A DNA stretch of 64,000 bases from Cytophagales bacterium (GCA_030446715.1 JAUJMU010000003.1:124001-188000); one strand, 5' to 3'. Shown: positions 8,674 to 16,868, counted from the first letter of the stretch. Program-made: numbers and translations. The notes: a model not told the origin generated them from the sequence alone.

Positions 8674-9432
8674 TCAGTTGTCAACTTTTATTTGACGACG
8701 TATACTGTATGTCGTCAAATAAAAGTGGACAACTGGGGTGGTCCGAATGCTGGTATGGCCAAGCATTTTGCTTACGGTTTCTATAGGAATGTTATTAGAG
8801 AGCGTAACTGTAGTGGCAAACGTGTGACGCGCCGTATGAAAGGTAAGATTTTTAGAAATGCCGCAGATATCCGCAATTTCCTTCAGATAAGAGTTTAGCT
8901 TTTGATTAGAGTAAACGGGCAGTAATCCTTTGCCATCCCCGGTAAGGGGGTGATTCTTGTACCGTTCGAGGATATTTAGGGCGGGTGACAAGAGGGGGAT
9001 ATTGGAAGGAACATTGGTTTTGCTCCGCTCTGTAAAGATCCACCAGTCTCCATCAATGCCTCTCCGTATGTGGTCATTGGTGAGCTTTCTAACATCCTTA
9101 TAGCTTAAAGCCTGTGTAGCAGGCAAACAAGAATACATCCCTGACCACCTGGATGCACTCAAGTTTAATTTCTTTTGCTCAATGGCTTGCAACTCATCCT
9201 CCGATAAATAATCCCGGTTTACTTTCTCCTTGTGGGTTCTGAATCGGGTAAACGGGTCCTTTCCGAGTAAATCCGTTTTTACAGCGAGGGTAATTACTTT
9301 CCGTAGTCGCTGAATGTGTTTGAGTGTGCCATTGTGTTGATTCTGACAGACCGTTTTCAAATAGCCTTCAAAGCCAGTGATGAATTCATAGTTGAGTTGG
9401 TTCAAAAAAGAGGTGTTCTGTCCCGAATTCAT
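8674..9432 (-). pseudogene. Tyrosine recombinase (integrase) fragment
   Basis: 252 codons from an XerD/phage-type integrase. The SAM-like core-binding domain is present (residues 1-75). Box II survives as HTARHTFATT and MLGHTSIRTT. The N-terminal arm-binding domain is absent. The Box I region reads ALSYKDV, without the usual catalytic Arg. After residue 233 the frame runs into the inverted repeat at 8677-8733, so the motif holding the nucleophilic Tyr (normally right after SIRTT) is replaced. The enzyme is therefore expected to be inactive. The DNA is visibly AT-richer than its neighbours. It lies 261 bp from the 3' end of tRNA-Pro, a typical integration position, and is probably the relic of an integrated element. 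Confidence 0.8.
8677..8733. repeat. 23-bp inverted repeat with 11-bp spacer, fused to integrase end
   Basis: Left arm 8677-8699 and right arm 8711-8733 are reverse complements apart from one mismatch. The 11-bp spacer is itself nearly palindromic. The right arm begins exactly where the neighbouring integrase stops resembling its family, so it marks an insertion or deletion scar. It could be the paired ends of a deleted insertion element or a REP-like hairpin. There is no U tract, so a terminator is less likely. Confidence 0.75.
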
Positions 9433-9470
9433 GTTTCAAATAAGCTTGCAAATGCTTGTTCATATCACTT

Positions 9471-9581
9471 CGTGAGTAAAATATGAACTAAGTTTACTGA
9501 AATTTTTTGTGATTTAAAATACTCATTTTCAATATGTTGCTTCTAAACCGTGAGTAAATTTTCGCGTTAAATTTACTCACG
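9471..9581. repeat. Three CGTGAGTAAA sites, candidate integrase arm sites
   Basis: CGTGAGTAAA occurs at 9471-9480 and 9549-9558, and inverted at 9572-9581. The last two form a 12-bp hairpin stem with a 9-nt loop. They lie between the integrase fragment and tRNA-Pro in AT-rich DNA. Short repeats in this position are typical of arm-type integrase binding sites of an att region. The assignment is an inference. Confidence 0.55.
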
Positions 9582-9634
9582 AATAGCTCACATTTTATTT
9601 GATTTTTATTGCATCGGATAAGGAACTTAAAAGC

Positions 9635-9670
9635 AAAAAACCGCCAAAATCATACGATTCAGGCGGTTTT
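9635..9670 (-). terminator. Rho-independent terminator after tRNA-Pro
   Basis: An AAACCGCC/GGCGGTTT stem encloses a loop of about 14 nt. On the minus strand it is followed by a T run. It sits 24 bp beyond the 3' end of the tRNA. Confidence 0.75.
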
Positions 9671-9693
9671 GATGAGAGTTTGTGCTCGGTTTG

Positions 9694-9767
9694 TCGGGAT
9701 GACAGGATTCGAACCTGCGGCCTCGTCGTCCCGAACGACGCGCGCTACCGGGCTGCGCTACATCCCG
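9694..9767 (-). tRNA. tRNA-Pro (anticodon CGG)
   Basis: The minus strand folds into a full cloverleaf of 74 nt. The acceptor stem is CGGGATG/CATCCCG with discriminator A. The anticodon stem CGTCG/CGACG carries the loop TTCGGGA, giving anticodon CGG with G37, and the T arm contains GGTTCGAATCC. CCA is not encoded. Its 3' end faces the integrase fragment. Confidence 0.95.
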
Positions 9768-9926
9768 CTGATTTTCTTTTTGGAGTAAAGAACCGGCAGA
9801 CAGTGATGCAAATTAATGTAAAAAATCCTGTATCGTCAAATCCAGAACCAGCTTCCAAAAGATGCATTGGCTGATCCGGTGACGTACCCTTCTGATTTTG
9901 AGAGTTCAGGGACTGGCTCCGGTGCA

Positions 9927-10151
9927 TTAGCCGAGGGCGCGGTGCATGACTGCCTGGATTCTTTCCTGCACCTCGCGCCTTTCCTCCTGTTTGGTTTCTA
10001 TCCGGGCTTTGACTGCCCCCACGCGCCAGACCGGTTCATGGCGCGTGCCCTCCCGTACACTCTCCAGAAACAGTTCGTCTTCGGTCAGTTGGCGGTCAAT
10101 CCGGATCAGCATTTTCCGGAGTTGGTCAAGCGATGTTTTTTCCAGATTCAT
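9927..10151 (-). CDS. Small helical protein of unknown function
   Basis: 74 residues from ATG 10151 (MNLEKTSLDQL). A TTG start 24 bp upstream is possible but less likely. The product is charged and helical, probably a coiled coil, with Glu/Arg-rich heptads and no Cys, signal peptide or membrane helix. It lies 15 bp or more downstream of the anti-sigma gene on the same strand and may be the last gene of that operon. No family is recognised. Confidence 0.6.
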   Translation of the reverse strand: MNLEKTSLDQLRKMLIRIDRQLTEDELFLESVREGTRHEPVWRVGAVKARIETKQEERREVQERIQAVMHRALG

Positions 10152-10190
10152 ATTCGTGTTATACCAGAATAGCAAACACTGAGGCCGGCA

Positions 10191-11477
10191 TTATGGTTTA
10201 AAGGGAATACGCAAAGTTACTTTTTTCGGTACAGGCTTGCCCTGCTGGCTGGCTGGCTGCCAGCGTGGACCTTCCTTCACGACCCGGATCGCTTCCCGGT
10301 CATAACGCTCACCGGCGCTTTTGCGGATCACAAAATCCGATAAAGTTCCGTCGGGCTGCACAACGCATTCGAGTTTTACGACCACGACCCGCTGGGTGCT
10401 GTCGGGGGCACGCAGGTTTTCTTTCAGGTACCGGTTAAATTCATCCAGGCCGCCTTCAGGAGTGGCAGGATTGTTTTTATCCTTTTCTTTGCCGGCTTCA
10501 CCGTAGCCAATCACAACAACTTCATTCAGCGCCCGGTAATCGGGTTTCATTTTTACTTCCACAAAATCGGCCGGTCCTGTCTCTTTTTCTTCCCGCTCCA
10601 TCCCGATGAAAGAAAACACCAGCGTTTGGTTCTGGGCCGGCACCTCCAGCAAAAAATTGCCGTGCGTGTCTGTGGTGGTGCTGGTCTGGGTACCTTTTAC
10701 CATAATGTTTACTCCCGGTATGGGTTCGCCGTCTGAACCATCCCGGACCGTCCCCCGGATGGTTCTGGCTGCCTTACTGGCTGGTCCTCCCGGAGCAGGC
10801 ACACTGGCTGTCACTTCGGCAGAATCCCGCGCAATAATCACTTTCCGGGTGGCAAGCCCCGGTGCGGGTGATAAATCCGGAGCCGGCGCATTTGTTTTCC
10901 CGGCAGGTTTTCGAGCTCCCTTTGGCAGCCCCGAAACCGGGGCCTCATGGCCGTCACCGGCCTGCCGTTTTTTGCCGGCGCCGGGGCTGCTGATTTGGCT
11001 TTCCCGGTCTTTAAGAACCGGTTCTTCAGTTGAAGTCGGTTCAGCCTGAGGGGATCTGGCGGCCGCCGACGGTTGCGCGGTTACCGGTGCCTGGGCAACC
11101 GGAGTATTTGATTGGGTAGGGGATTTATCGGGTGAGAAGAAGTAGATGGCAAACCACACGGAAAATGTGCAGGTAAGCAGAATGACCACTGAAGCCGCCA
11201 CGGCGTAAGGCTGAAAGCCAAAAGGCAATACAAAGCTGTGCCGGCTGATGCGATGGTCAAGCCGGGTGCGCAGCTCATCCATTGAGCGGGTGGTGGCCGC
11301 GAGGTTGGGTTGAAGGCTATAACCATCCACGGCGTCCGAACAGAAGTCGCATTCAATCAGGTGCCGTTCTACGCGGTTACGGGTGCGGTCGGGCAGCTTT
11401 CCAAACAGATACTGCCCGATCAGGTCGTGAGACAGGTGGTCCCGTCCGGTGCGTGAAGGCAAATTCCGCTTAGCCAT
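10191..11477 (-). CDS. Anti-sigma factor fused to carboxypeptidase-like and TonB C-terminal domains
   Basis: 428 residues. Residues 10-50 resemble a zinc-binding anti-sigma domain (GQYLFGKLPDRTRNRVERHL then ECDFC). A transmembrane helix lies near 87-112, and a Pro/Ala-rich periplasmic linker follows. A carboxypeptidase-regulatory-like beta sandwich (IRGTVRDGSDGEPIPGVNIM, then GNFLLEVP) comes next, followed by NEVVVIGYG, a sequence typical of SusC-type TonB receptors. The final 90 residues form a TonB C-terminal domain (VVQPDGTLSDFVIRKSAG). The start overlaps the sigma gene by 8 bp, indicating coupled translation. Inference: it holds the sigma factor at the membrane and senses envelope state through TonB-like contacts. 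Confidence 0.9.
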   Translation of the reverse strand: MAKRNLPSRTGRDHLSHDLIGQYLFGKLPDRTRNRVERHLIECDFCSDAVDGYSLQPNLAATTRSMDELRTRLDHRISRHSFVLPFGFQPYAVAASVVILLTCTFSVWFAIYFFSPDKSPTQSNTPVAQAPVTAQPSAAARSPQAEPTSTEEPVLKDRESQISSPGAGKKRQAGDGHEAPVSGLPKGARKPAGKTNAPAPDLSPAPGLATRKVIIARDSAEVTASVPAPGGPASKAARTIRGTVRDGSDGEPIPGVNIMVKGTQTSTTTDTHGNFLLEVPAQNQTLVFSFIGMEREEKETGPADFVEVKMKPDYRALNEVVVIGYGEAGKEKDKNNPATPEGGLDEFNRYLKENLRAPDSTQRVVVVKLECVVQPDGTLSDFVIRKSAGERYDREAIRVVKEGPRWQPASQQGKPVPKKVTLRIPFKP

Positions 11478-12051
11478 TTTGTTTTTCCAGGTAAATTTTC
11501 AGGTTACGCTTTCCATTCTGGAGGTAACTCTTCACCTGCTTGAAATCAAAGCCGGTAAGATCAGTTATCTCCTTATAACTTTTCTCCTCAATGTAGAAAA
11601 GCTGCAGGCAGCGGCGCTGCTCGGGCGGCAATTCCTCCATTCCTTTTTCCATCCGCACCAGGTTCTCCTCCAGATCTTCGTTCTGTGGGTGATCCACATG
11701 ATCAAAGTCCAGATCTTCCAGCACACTCAGCCGGGTGACATCATGGCCATTCCTCAGCTTTCTGGCTCTCAGCTGCATCAGGCAATGATTGCGCGAGAGG
11801 GTGTAGAGCCAGCTTTTGAAATTGCTCACTTCATGTTCCTTCAACTCAACGATCAGCTTCTCAAAAACCTGCATGGAGGCATCCTTGCTTTCCTCCTCGT
11901 CACGCAGGTATTTGAGGCAAACGCCGTAAACCAGATGAAGATAGCGGTGATAAAGGTCGCCCAGTACCTGAAGATCCGCCGTCTGCCGGTAACGGAGGAT
12001 CAGTTCCTGATCGGTGGAAGTCTGACGGAAGGTAAATCGGCGAAAAAACAT
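11470..12051 (-). CDS. ECF-type RNA polymerase sigma factor
   Basis: 193 residues. Region 2 lies at about 20-90 (LGDLYHRYLHLVYGVCLKYL, then SWLYTLSRNHCL). Region 4 lies at about 125-185 (LPPEQRRCLQLFYIEEKSYKEI, then QVKSYLQNGKRNLK), the DNA-binding helix-turn-helix for -35 recognition. A linker replaces sigma region 3, as in ECF factors. Its 3' end overlaps the anti-sigma gene by 8 bp. The pair should act as a membrane-signal-controlled transcription switch. No matching promoter could be identified. Confidence 0.93.
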   Translation of the reverse strand: MFFRRFTFRQTSTDQELILRYRQTADLQVLGDLYHRYLHLVYGVCLKYLRDEEESKDASMQVFEKLIVELKEHEVSNFKSWLYTLSRNHCLMQLRARKLRNGHDVTRLSVLEDLDFDHVDHPQNEDLEENLVRMEKGMEELPPEQRRCLQLFYIEEKSYKEITDLTGFDFKQVKSYLQNGKRNLKIYLEKQNG

Positions 12052-12245
12052 AGACCGCTGTTTGCCTGATTGGTTAATGTAAAATATTCAGTCTGCGGGT
12101 TGAGTATAATGGATGTCTTTGGGGACAGTTTTCCATACATGATAAGAAATTTTTTTATGACGGAGAGAGGGTTCTGTTTTTTATTCTTCAGGTATTATTG
12201 CAGGGAAAACTAAACCAAACCGTACAAATCCCGAACCCTGCCAAT

Positions 12246-12536
12246 GTGGAGCAGTTTGTAATCATCGCTTTTGACGGCAACGACGCGGATGCCCTTGCCC
12301 GCCGGTTGGCAGCCCGGCCGGATCATCTGCAGAATGTCGGCTTGCTTAAGGCTAAGGGACAGTTTACGGAAGGCGGAGCCATGCTGGATAACGCCGGCAA
12401 CATGATTGGCTCGGTTATGATCGTTTCCTTTCCTTCCCGCGGTGCCCTTGATGATTGGCTGCAATCAGATCCGTACGTAACCGGCAAGGTGTGGGAGCGG
12501 ACGGAGATCCGGCCCTACCGGAGCGCCACAGTATAA
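12246..12536 (+). CDS. YCII-related protein
   Basis: 96 residues from the GTG at 12246 (MEQFVIIAFDGNDADAL). An in-frame TTG at 12198 would add 16 residues, but the family normally starts just before the first beta strand. The ferredoxin-like fold shows the family pattern: an N-terminal strand with Asp, a His (RPDHL), GGAMLDNAG, and the closing DDWLQSDPYV. YciI-type proteins are small putative enzymes of uncertain reaction. It is convergent with the small gene at 12544. Confidence 0.8.
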   Translation: MEQFVIIAFDGNDADALARRLAARPDHLQNVGLLKAKGQFTEGGAMLDNAGNMIGSVMIVSFPSRGALDDWLQSDPYVTGKVWERTEIRPYRSATV

Positions 12537-12543
12537 ATTCAGA

Positions 12544-12792
12544 TTAGACTGGTCTGGTCCGCGAGATCACGCAATCAATAATGGTAAGCGTGTTGAACTG
12601 AAGCGTGTAGCGGATGTAACCCGACGACTGCCCGTCGTCGAAGGAGTGAGTCCGGACGTTATCGCCGGGAATCATGGCAAAAGGATCTCCGATAGCTCTG
12701 TCTACCAGTAACCGATCCAGGCCGGAGAATTTTCCGGGCTCATGAGTTCTTTCTTCCATTTTAAAATCCTCCGGGGAGTAACATTTGATCAT
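12544..12792 (-). CDS. Small hypothetical protein
   Basis: 82 residues if the first ATG is used; a second ATG (MEERTHEPG) at 12759 is also plausible. The product is soluble, mixed alpha/beta, with no signal or membrane segment and a single Cys near each end. I recognise no family. It ends 7 bp from the YCII gene in the convergent direction. Confidence 0.5.
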   Translation of the reverse strand: MIKCYSPEDFKMEERTHEPGKFSGLDRLLVDRAIGDPFAMIPGDNVRTHSFDDGQSSGYIRYTLQFNTLTIIDCVISRTRPV

Positions 12793-13009
12793 TTAATGGT
12801 CCATAGCCGCTTTTTGTCCGGTCGGAAAAAAGCTGCCAGCCGCAATGGGAAGGATATTGGGGATAATAAAGTTCCGGGTGCGTAAAGCCAAATGCTCATT
12901 TTCTGAAGCAACCGCATTACGCCGGCGGCCGTTGACCGCGGGGATGGGTGAAGCTGCCGGACTGGTGGTAAGTATTGGCCGCGCCGCAAACAATCAGGCT
13001 GGCGACTAC

Positions 13010-13240
13010 TCAGAAAGGCAAGGCAGGCCTTACGAGTTTGATCCGGTTGACTGAGGCTTGACCAGAATCATTTTTGGCACAATCCGTCTGCTGGAGCTGA
13101 GCAACCAGCCTCCTGAACGCCTCGTGGGCTGACGGGCCTTCTGCATTGATTTCGGGTGCGTGGTCAAGGTAGGCAATCCATGTGTTGGTTTCAATCATCA
13201 GCAATACGGCTGTTACTTCCGGATCAGCCTTGGTTCTCAT
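13010..13240 (-). CDS. Small hypothetical protein, faintly HicB-like
   Basis: 76 residues. The segment IETNTWIAYLDHAPEINAEG followed by a helix (AHEAFRRLVAQLQQ) recalls the strand-strand-helix of HicB antitoxins and related RNase-H-like partial folds. It lacks a DNA-binding tail, and no HicA toxin lies next to it. An isolated relic or an unrelated small protein is equally possible. Confidence 0.45.
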   Translation of the reverse strand: MRTKADPEVTAVLLMIETNTWIAYLDHAPEINAEGPSAHEAFRRLVAQLQQTDCAKNDSGQASVNRIKLVRPALPF

Positions 13241-13732
13241 AATCTGACTTGTTGTCTGACAAAAATTTTAAATTAAATGGCAGGTAAACAAGTAGCAGAA
13301 ACCCTGCTTCCGATAGATGACCCGTTAATCTTGCAGACCTCCAACGGACCCGCTTCTGGTGATCAAACTTTTATTCCCCGAAACGTGAGGTCAATTGATC
13401 AGAAAGGATAACGTGCAGGCTAGCCATGCATGGTAATTCTCTATAGTGGCAGATCGTTCCGTTTTGGCTTAAGATCCGGTATGAATTTCTCTTTACTGAA
13501 CTGATCAATGAGACACTTATGAACAGGGCAGGAAATGCTTTGACTGTAAGGGTCCCTTTCAAATTTACCCATACGGATTGACCACCAGACACGGTACCAA
13601 TACCCGTTTTCAGCCCAGGTACAAATTCGTGGACCTTGCGGAGGATACTTAATCCACGATAATTTCTGCGATTTTTCAGACTTTTTCAACTGGACTGACC
13701 AGCGCTCCGTTCTACTACTAAAAGTTAAGGAT
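13241..13732. other. Mostly unexplained spacer with one weak ORF
   Basis: About 490 bp separate the small gene at 13010 from the HAD gene at 13733. The only candidate is a minus-strand ORF at 13441-13689 (82 residues, starts MKKSEKSQKL, rich in Trp, Tyr and Lys), of no recognisable family. An overlapping ORF at 13371-13592 is on the same strand in another frame. I give either one about a 30% chance of being real. Nothing else was seen. Confidence 0.4.
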
Positions 13733-14353
13733 ATGGCTGCCGGACAAGACGTTAAAGTTGTGGTTTTTGATATGAACGGGACTTTCTACAACGAAAGTTC
13801 AAAGGATGAATTTTATAAATTTATTCTGACCATGCAGCCCCGGAAAGTGGGTGCTTTCTTTGGGATGGCTTATTATCAACTGCTCATGAAGTTTCATCAG
13901 ATCGGGCAGACGGAGTTTAAAGAAAACTTTTTCAATTATCTGGACAAAATTCCGCCCCGGCAGGTGGAGGCATATGCAGAAGAGTTCTGGAAAAAAGAGT
14001 TTCCTGACCAGTTCAATCAGGAATTGCTGACACACTTTAAAAACCTGAAGAAAGCCGGTGTCGAGCTTTTTTGTGCCACGGGTGCGCTTGAATTGTACGT
14101 TAAGCCCTTGTTTAATTTATTTCCGGTGGAGGGCGTTGCCGGAACAAGGGTAAAATACCAGAACGAAACTTATCTGGTGGATGGCGAGGCCTGTAAGGGC
14201 GAAGAGAAACTACGTCGCCTGGATGGGCATTACCGGGGGAGGCCCTACCGCATCATTGAGGCTTATTCCGACAGCAAAGAGGCGATTCTGGATAAGGCCG
14301 ACAAAGCTTTTCTGGTGGTAAAGGGGGAACTGAAGCCGTACGAGGGAAAATGA
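13733..14353 (+). CDS. HAD-superfamily hydrolase, HAD-IB-like, with DMNGT motif
   Basis: 206 residues. Motif I is FDMNGT (residues 12-17), so the second Asp of the usual DxDGT, the general acid/base, is Asn. A helical cap follows (about 25-95), then motif II (CATGA), the motif III Lys (KGEEKLRRL) and motif IV (AYSDSKEAI). The layout matches SerB-like HAD-IB phosphatases. With Asn in motif I, catalysis may be slow or altered. Start at ATG 13733. No operon partner is evident. Confidence 0.85.
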   Translation: MAAGQDVKVVVFDMNGTFYNESSKDEFYKFILTMQPRKVGAFFGMAYYQLLMKFHQIGQTEFKENFFNYLDKIPPRQVEAYAEEFWKKEFPDQFNQELLTHFKNLKKAGVELFCATGALELYVKPLFNLFPVEGVAGTRVKYQNETYLVDGEACKGEEKLRRLDGHYRGRPYRIIEAYSDSKEAILDKADKAFLVVKGELKPYEGK

Positions 14354-14576
14354 ATGCTAAAAAAGACCCTCAGCATAATTAAAATGGAGTACTGGAGTGA
14401 TATTGCGGACGATTGCTCACACATTGCAGACATTTTTGTACACGGTTAGCCCGTAGACCAACCTGCTATCAGGAATGCTGTATACAAATTGATAATCAAT
14501 ACAATTCTAAAAGCTAACCCCGAAGGGCTCAACGAAGTTAATTGCTAATGGCTACTTAATCGCGTATATTAATTCT

Positions 14577-14837
14577 ATGAACGACGACGAGAACCGCGAC
14601 GAATTGAACGCCATTGTAAGCCTGCCGGGGGAAATGATGGTGCAAATGCAGCACCAAAACGAACAGGTATTAAACCGGCTCGACCGGATAGACAACCGAA
14701 TGGCTTCGGTAGAGAACGCAATTATCAGCCTTGCCAACAATATAAACGCCTTCGTTGATGTACACCGGGCGCAGACACAGGCCCATGAGGAACGACTGCG
14801 AAAGTTAGAAGATGCCGTATTCAGGAAAGGAGCCTGA
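14577..14837 (+). CDS. Small coiled-coil protein
   Basis: 86 residues, acidic start then a long amphipathic helix with heptads (QVLNRLDRIDNRMASVENAI) through the whole length. No signal or membrane segment. Similar short coiled-coil proteins accompany mobile elements in Bacteroidota, and an IS3 fragment follows 50 bp later. The function is unknown. Confidence 0.6.
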   Translation: MNDDENRDELNAIVSLPGEMMVQMQHQNEQVLNRLDRIDNRMASVENAIISLANNINAFVDVHRAQTQAHEERLRKLEDAVFRKGA

Positions 14838-14886
14838 GTAATCCGGCTGGTTGACAGCCCTTTTCGCCAACAGGTGCAGAGCATTG

Positions 14887-15117
14887 AATAACGTATTTAT
14901 CGAAAGACTCTGGCGGAGTGTCAAATATGAATACGTATATTTACACACCCCCTGTAACGGAGAGTTATGGCAGAGAATTCACAACTACTTCACCCGCTAC
15001 AACTACCACCGGTCTTACCAGTCCCCATTTACCTTATCCCTGCACAAGTATATTTTCAGGATAAGGGAAAAGTCCAAAACCAATGAGAATGTAACCCATC
15101 TTATTTCTCACCGGTAG
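14887..15117 (+). pseudogene. IS3-family transposase C-terminal fragment
   Basis: The frame carries ALNNVFIERLWRSVKYEYVY, the segment of the IS3/IS150 OrfB integrase core that holds the last catalytic Glu (the DDE third residue), followed by a degraded C-terminus with NYFTRYNYHRSYQSP. The upstream catalytic domain and OrfA are absent, so it cannot transpose. It marks the left edge of the accessory islet that runs to tRNA-Arg. Confidence 0.85.
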
Positions 15118-15249
15118 CTGTCCAACTTCGGCAAATAGGGTACACCTCAAACTTCCCGCTTTTGCATAAATCAAATAAGTCTACTTCTATCTTAATGTTG
15201 AACTCTATTCATTCTTTTTCCTTGGACGGAATATGTGCGAGTGAAATTT

Positions 15250-16233
15250 TTACCAATTCCTGTATGGGATCTCTGAAGAGGTAACGGTTGTATCGTAATC
15301 CCTTTTAAATAATTCGCATGCGTTTTTGGCAAGCCTCGGTTCCGGAGTGGGACCGATCAGAATTTCCTCAATTTGAACCGGTTCTTGTTTTTCTGTCGTG
15401 GTACTATCAGGCCTTAATGGAACCTCCAGATAAGGTACCATAAAACTTCTTCCGTCCCTGAACTTAAGGAATTTTTCATAACCATGGTTGTCATCATAAG
15501 CAACTATTCTCCATTCCTTTTCAGCCGAAAATTTTTCATGTTTAATAAATGAGGCAAAGGGTATCAGCCTTTTAATAATCTTTTCAACCTTAAGTTTTAG
15601 TTCAATACCATAGGGAGGATAGCCCTTCCCGGAATATTTAGTTGCTTCAGCGCCGTTTCTCATAAAATCAGTAAAGTCACGAATCTCATGCCCTGGGAAA
15701 ACGCTTTTAATCAGGGTTTCAGATTCTGGCTCACCGTACTTGCATTTACCTATATATAGGTTATGCCGGGAAATCATTTGGGACAACTGGGAATCTTTGA
15801 AACTGCCTTCTTTATAAAAGGATAAAGCATATCCACCGTTGGGACAATACCCTCTCCATTGGCTTAATGAGTCCCTGTCTTCAGATAGGGAAGTGGAAAA
15901 AACCGGAATTACACTTTTATAAGAGCCAAATTCAACAATGGCTAGGATACTATTACACTCCGCTACAATTGCTGACTTTATTCCATAAGTTTTTATCTCC
16001 ATTTTGATTCCAAGAATTTCCTCTACTTTCTTTTTCAGCACATTCCAAAAGAAATGGAATTCAGCTGAATCATTCATATATTCAACATTCGTCAGCCATA
16101 TTTTTCCTCCATCAGCCATTCCCCTCATGCCTATCGGAGATGTATAATGATAAAGTTCAGGTAATTCCTTATTTACTGTTCCTCTATATATATCCAGTGA
16201 TTCCAGCATTTCGGTTGATTCTAAAATCTCCAT
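15250..16233 (-). CDS. DUF2971-family protein
   Basis: 327 residues. The family pattern is visible: LYHYTSPIG near residue 28, WLTNVEYMND, FSTSLSEDRDSLSQWRGYC (DUF2971 core), a GYALSFYKEG segment, and the late EKEWRIVAYD before ILIGPTPEPR. The biochemical role of DUF2971 is unknown; members are common in mobile and defence islands. The gene is AT-richer than the core genes, lies between an IS3 fragment and a toxin-antitoxin pair, and is divergent from the toxin. Horizontal acquisition is likely. Confidence 0.85.
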   Translation of the reverse strand: MEILESTEMLESLDIYRGTVNKELPELYHYTSPIGMRGMADGGKIWLTNVEYMNDSAEFHFFWNVLKKKVEEILGIKMEIKTYGIKSAIVAECNSILAIVEFGSYKSVIPVFSTSLSEDRDSLSQWRGYCPNGGYALSFYKEGSFKDSQLSQMISRHNLYIGKCKYGEPESETLIKSVFPGHEIRDFTDFMRNGAEATKYSGKGYPPYGIELKLKVEKIIKRLIPFASFIKHEKFSAEKEWRIVAYDDNHGYEKFLKFRDGRSFMVPYLEVPLRPDSTTTEKQEPVQIEEILIGPTPEPRLAKNACELFKRDYDTTVTSSEIPYRNW

Positions 16234-16420
16234 TGGTTTTGAATTGAAGGCTCTATGATTCTGAATAAATTGTTATTTGGGATGTCCTGCCGGTTTTAGT
16301 ACGTGTATGATTTCAAGGCTTTCAAGCCATACCACGCCGTCAGCCAGAGGCCGGGCCCTCAGAAAAAACACCTGCCGGCAGGTTGCTGTATTTCTCATAT
16401 ATATCAGTGTAAGCAATGTA

Positions 16421-16462
16421 ATATAACAAAAAGTTTCCATATGTGGAAACTTTTTGTTATAT
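16421..16462. promoter_or_regulatory. Perfect 19-bp inverted repeat overlapping a promoter: likely toxin-antitoxin operator
   Basis: Arms 16421-16439 and 16444-16462 match perfectly around a 4-nt TATG centre. A Bacteroidota-type -7 element (TATATTTG, 16458-16465) overlaps the right arm. TTTC at 16434-16437 sits about 20 nt upstream as a near-consensus -33 element. The toxin ATG is at 16500. This is the expected place for autorepression by the HTH antitoxin. Confidence 0.7.
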
Positions 16463-16499
16463 TTGTAACGTTAATGATTGAATTGATACGAACAACCGC

Positions 16500-16817
16500 A
16501 TGAAAAAAAACTTGCAAGTACTATTCATGGACAAAGCCAGCTCGTTCCTGAATGATCTGGAAGAAAAGGCCAGAAGTAAATTTGGTTTTAGCATCAGTAA
16601 AACCATTAATGGGTTTAAAGGTGAATGGTTTGAAAAGATGTCCGGAACTGATGACCTCTGGGAATTCCGGATAAAGCAGGCCGGAAACATTTATCGGTTG
16701 TTCGCCTTCTGGGATGGTGAAGGAGAGGAAGCCACCCTGATTGTATGTACACACGGCAATACACAACAAGAAACAAAAAACTCCTCCCAGTTAAATTCAA
16801 AAAGCGACACATCTTAA
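16500..16817 (+). CDS. HigB/RelE-superfamily toxin (Gp49-like)
   Basis: 105 residues. The fold signature of the phage Gp49/HigB family is clear: FLNDLEEKARSKFGFSISKT, then GTDDLWEFRIKQAGNIYRLFAF and LIVCTHG near the end. Known members are ribosome-dependent mRNA interferases or related growth inhibitors. Arg residues in the EFRIKQAGNIYR strand fit the active region. The toxin precedes its antitoxin gene, as is usual for higBA, but 159 bp separate them. Start at ATG 16500, 37 bp after the palindromic operator. Confidence 0.85.
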   Translation: MKKNLQVLFMDKASSFLNDLEEKARSKFGFSISKTINGFKGEWFEKMSGTDDLWEFRIKQAGNIYRLFAFWDGEGEEATLIVCTHGNTQQETKNSSQLNSKSDTS

Positions 16818-16868
16818 GAAACTATATTTTGAAATGAAAAGAAGCAAGTAAAATCTTAATGAAAAAGA

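Noticed and set aside
10006-10040. Possible attachment site copy near tRNA-Pro
   Set aside because: No duplicated tRNA 3' end was found on either side, so no att pair can be claimed.
12789-12993. Two overlapping 66-residue minus-strand frames
   Set aside because: They overlap each other in different frames and show no conserved pattern; unlikely to be coding.
14354-14576. Possible leader RNA before the coiled-coil gene
   Set aside because: No stable fold or known riboswitch pattern could be seen by eye.
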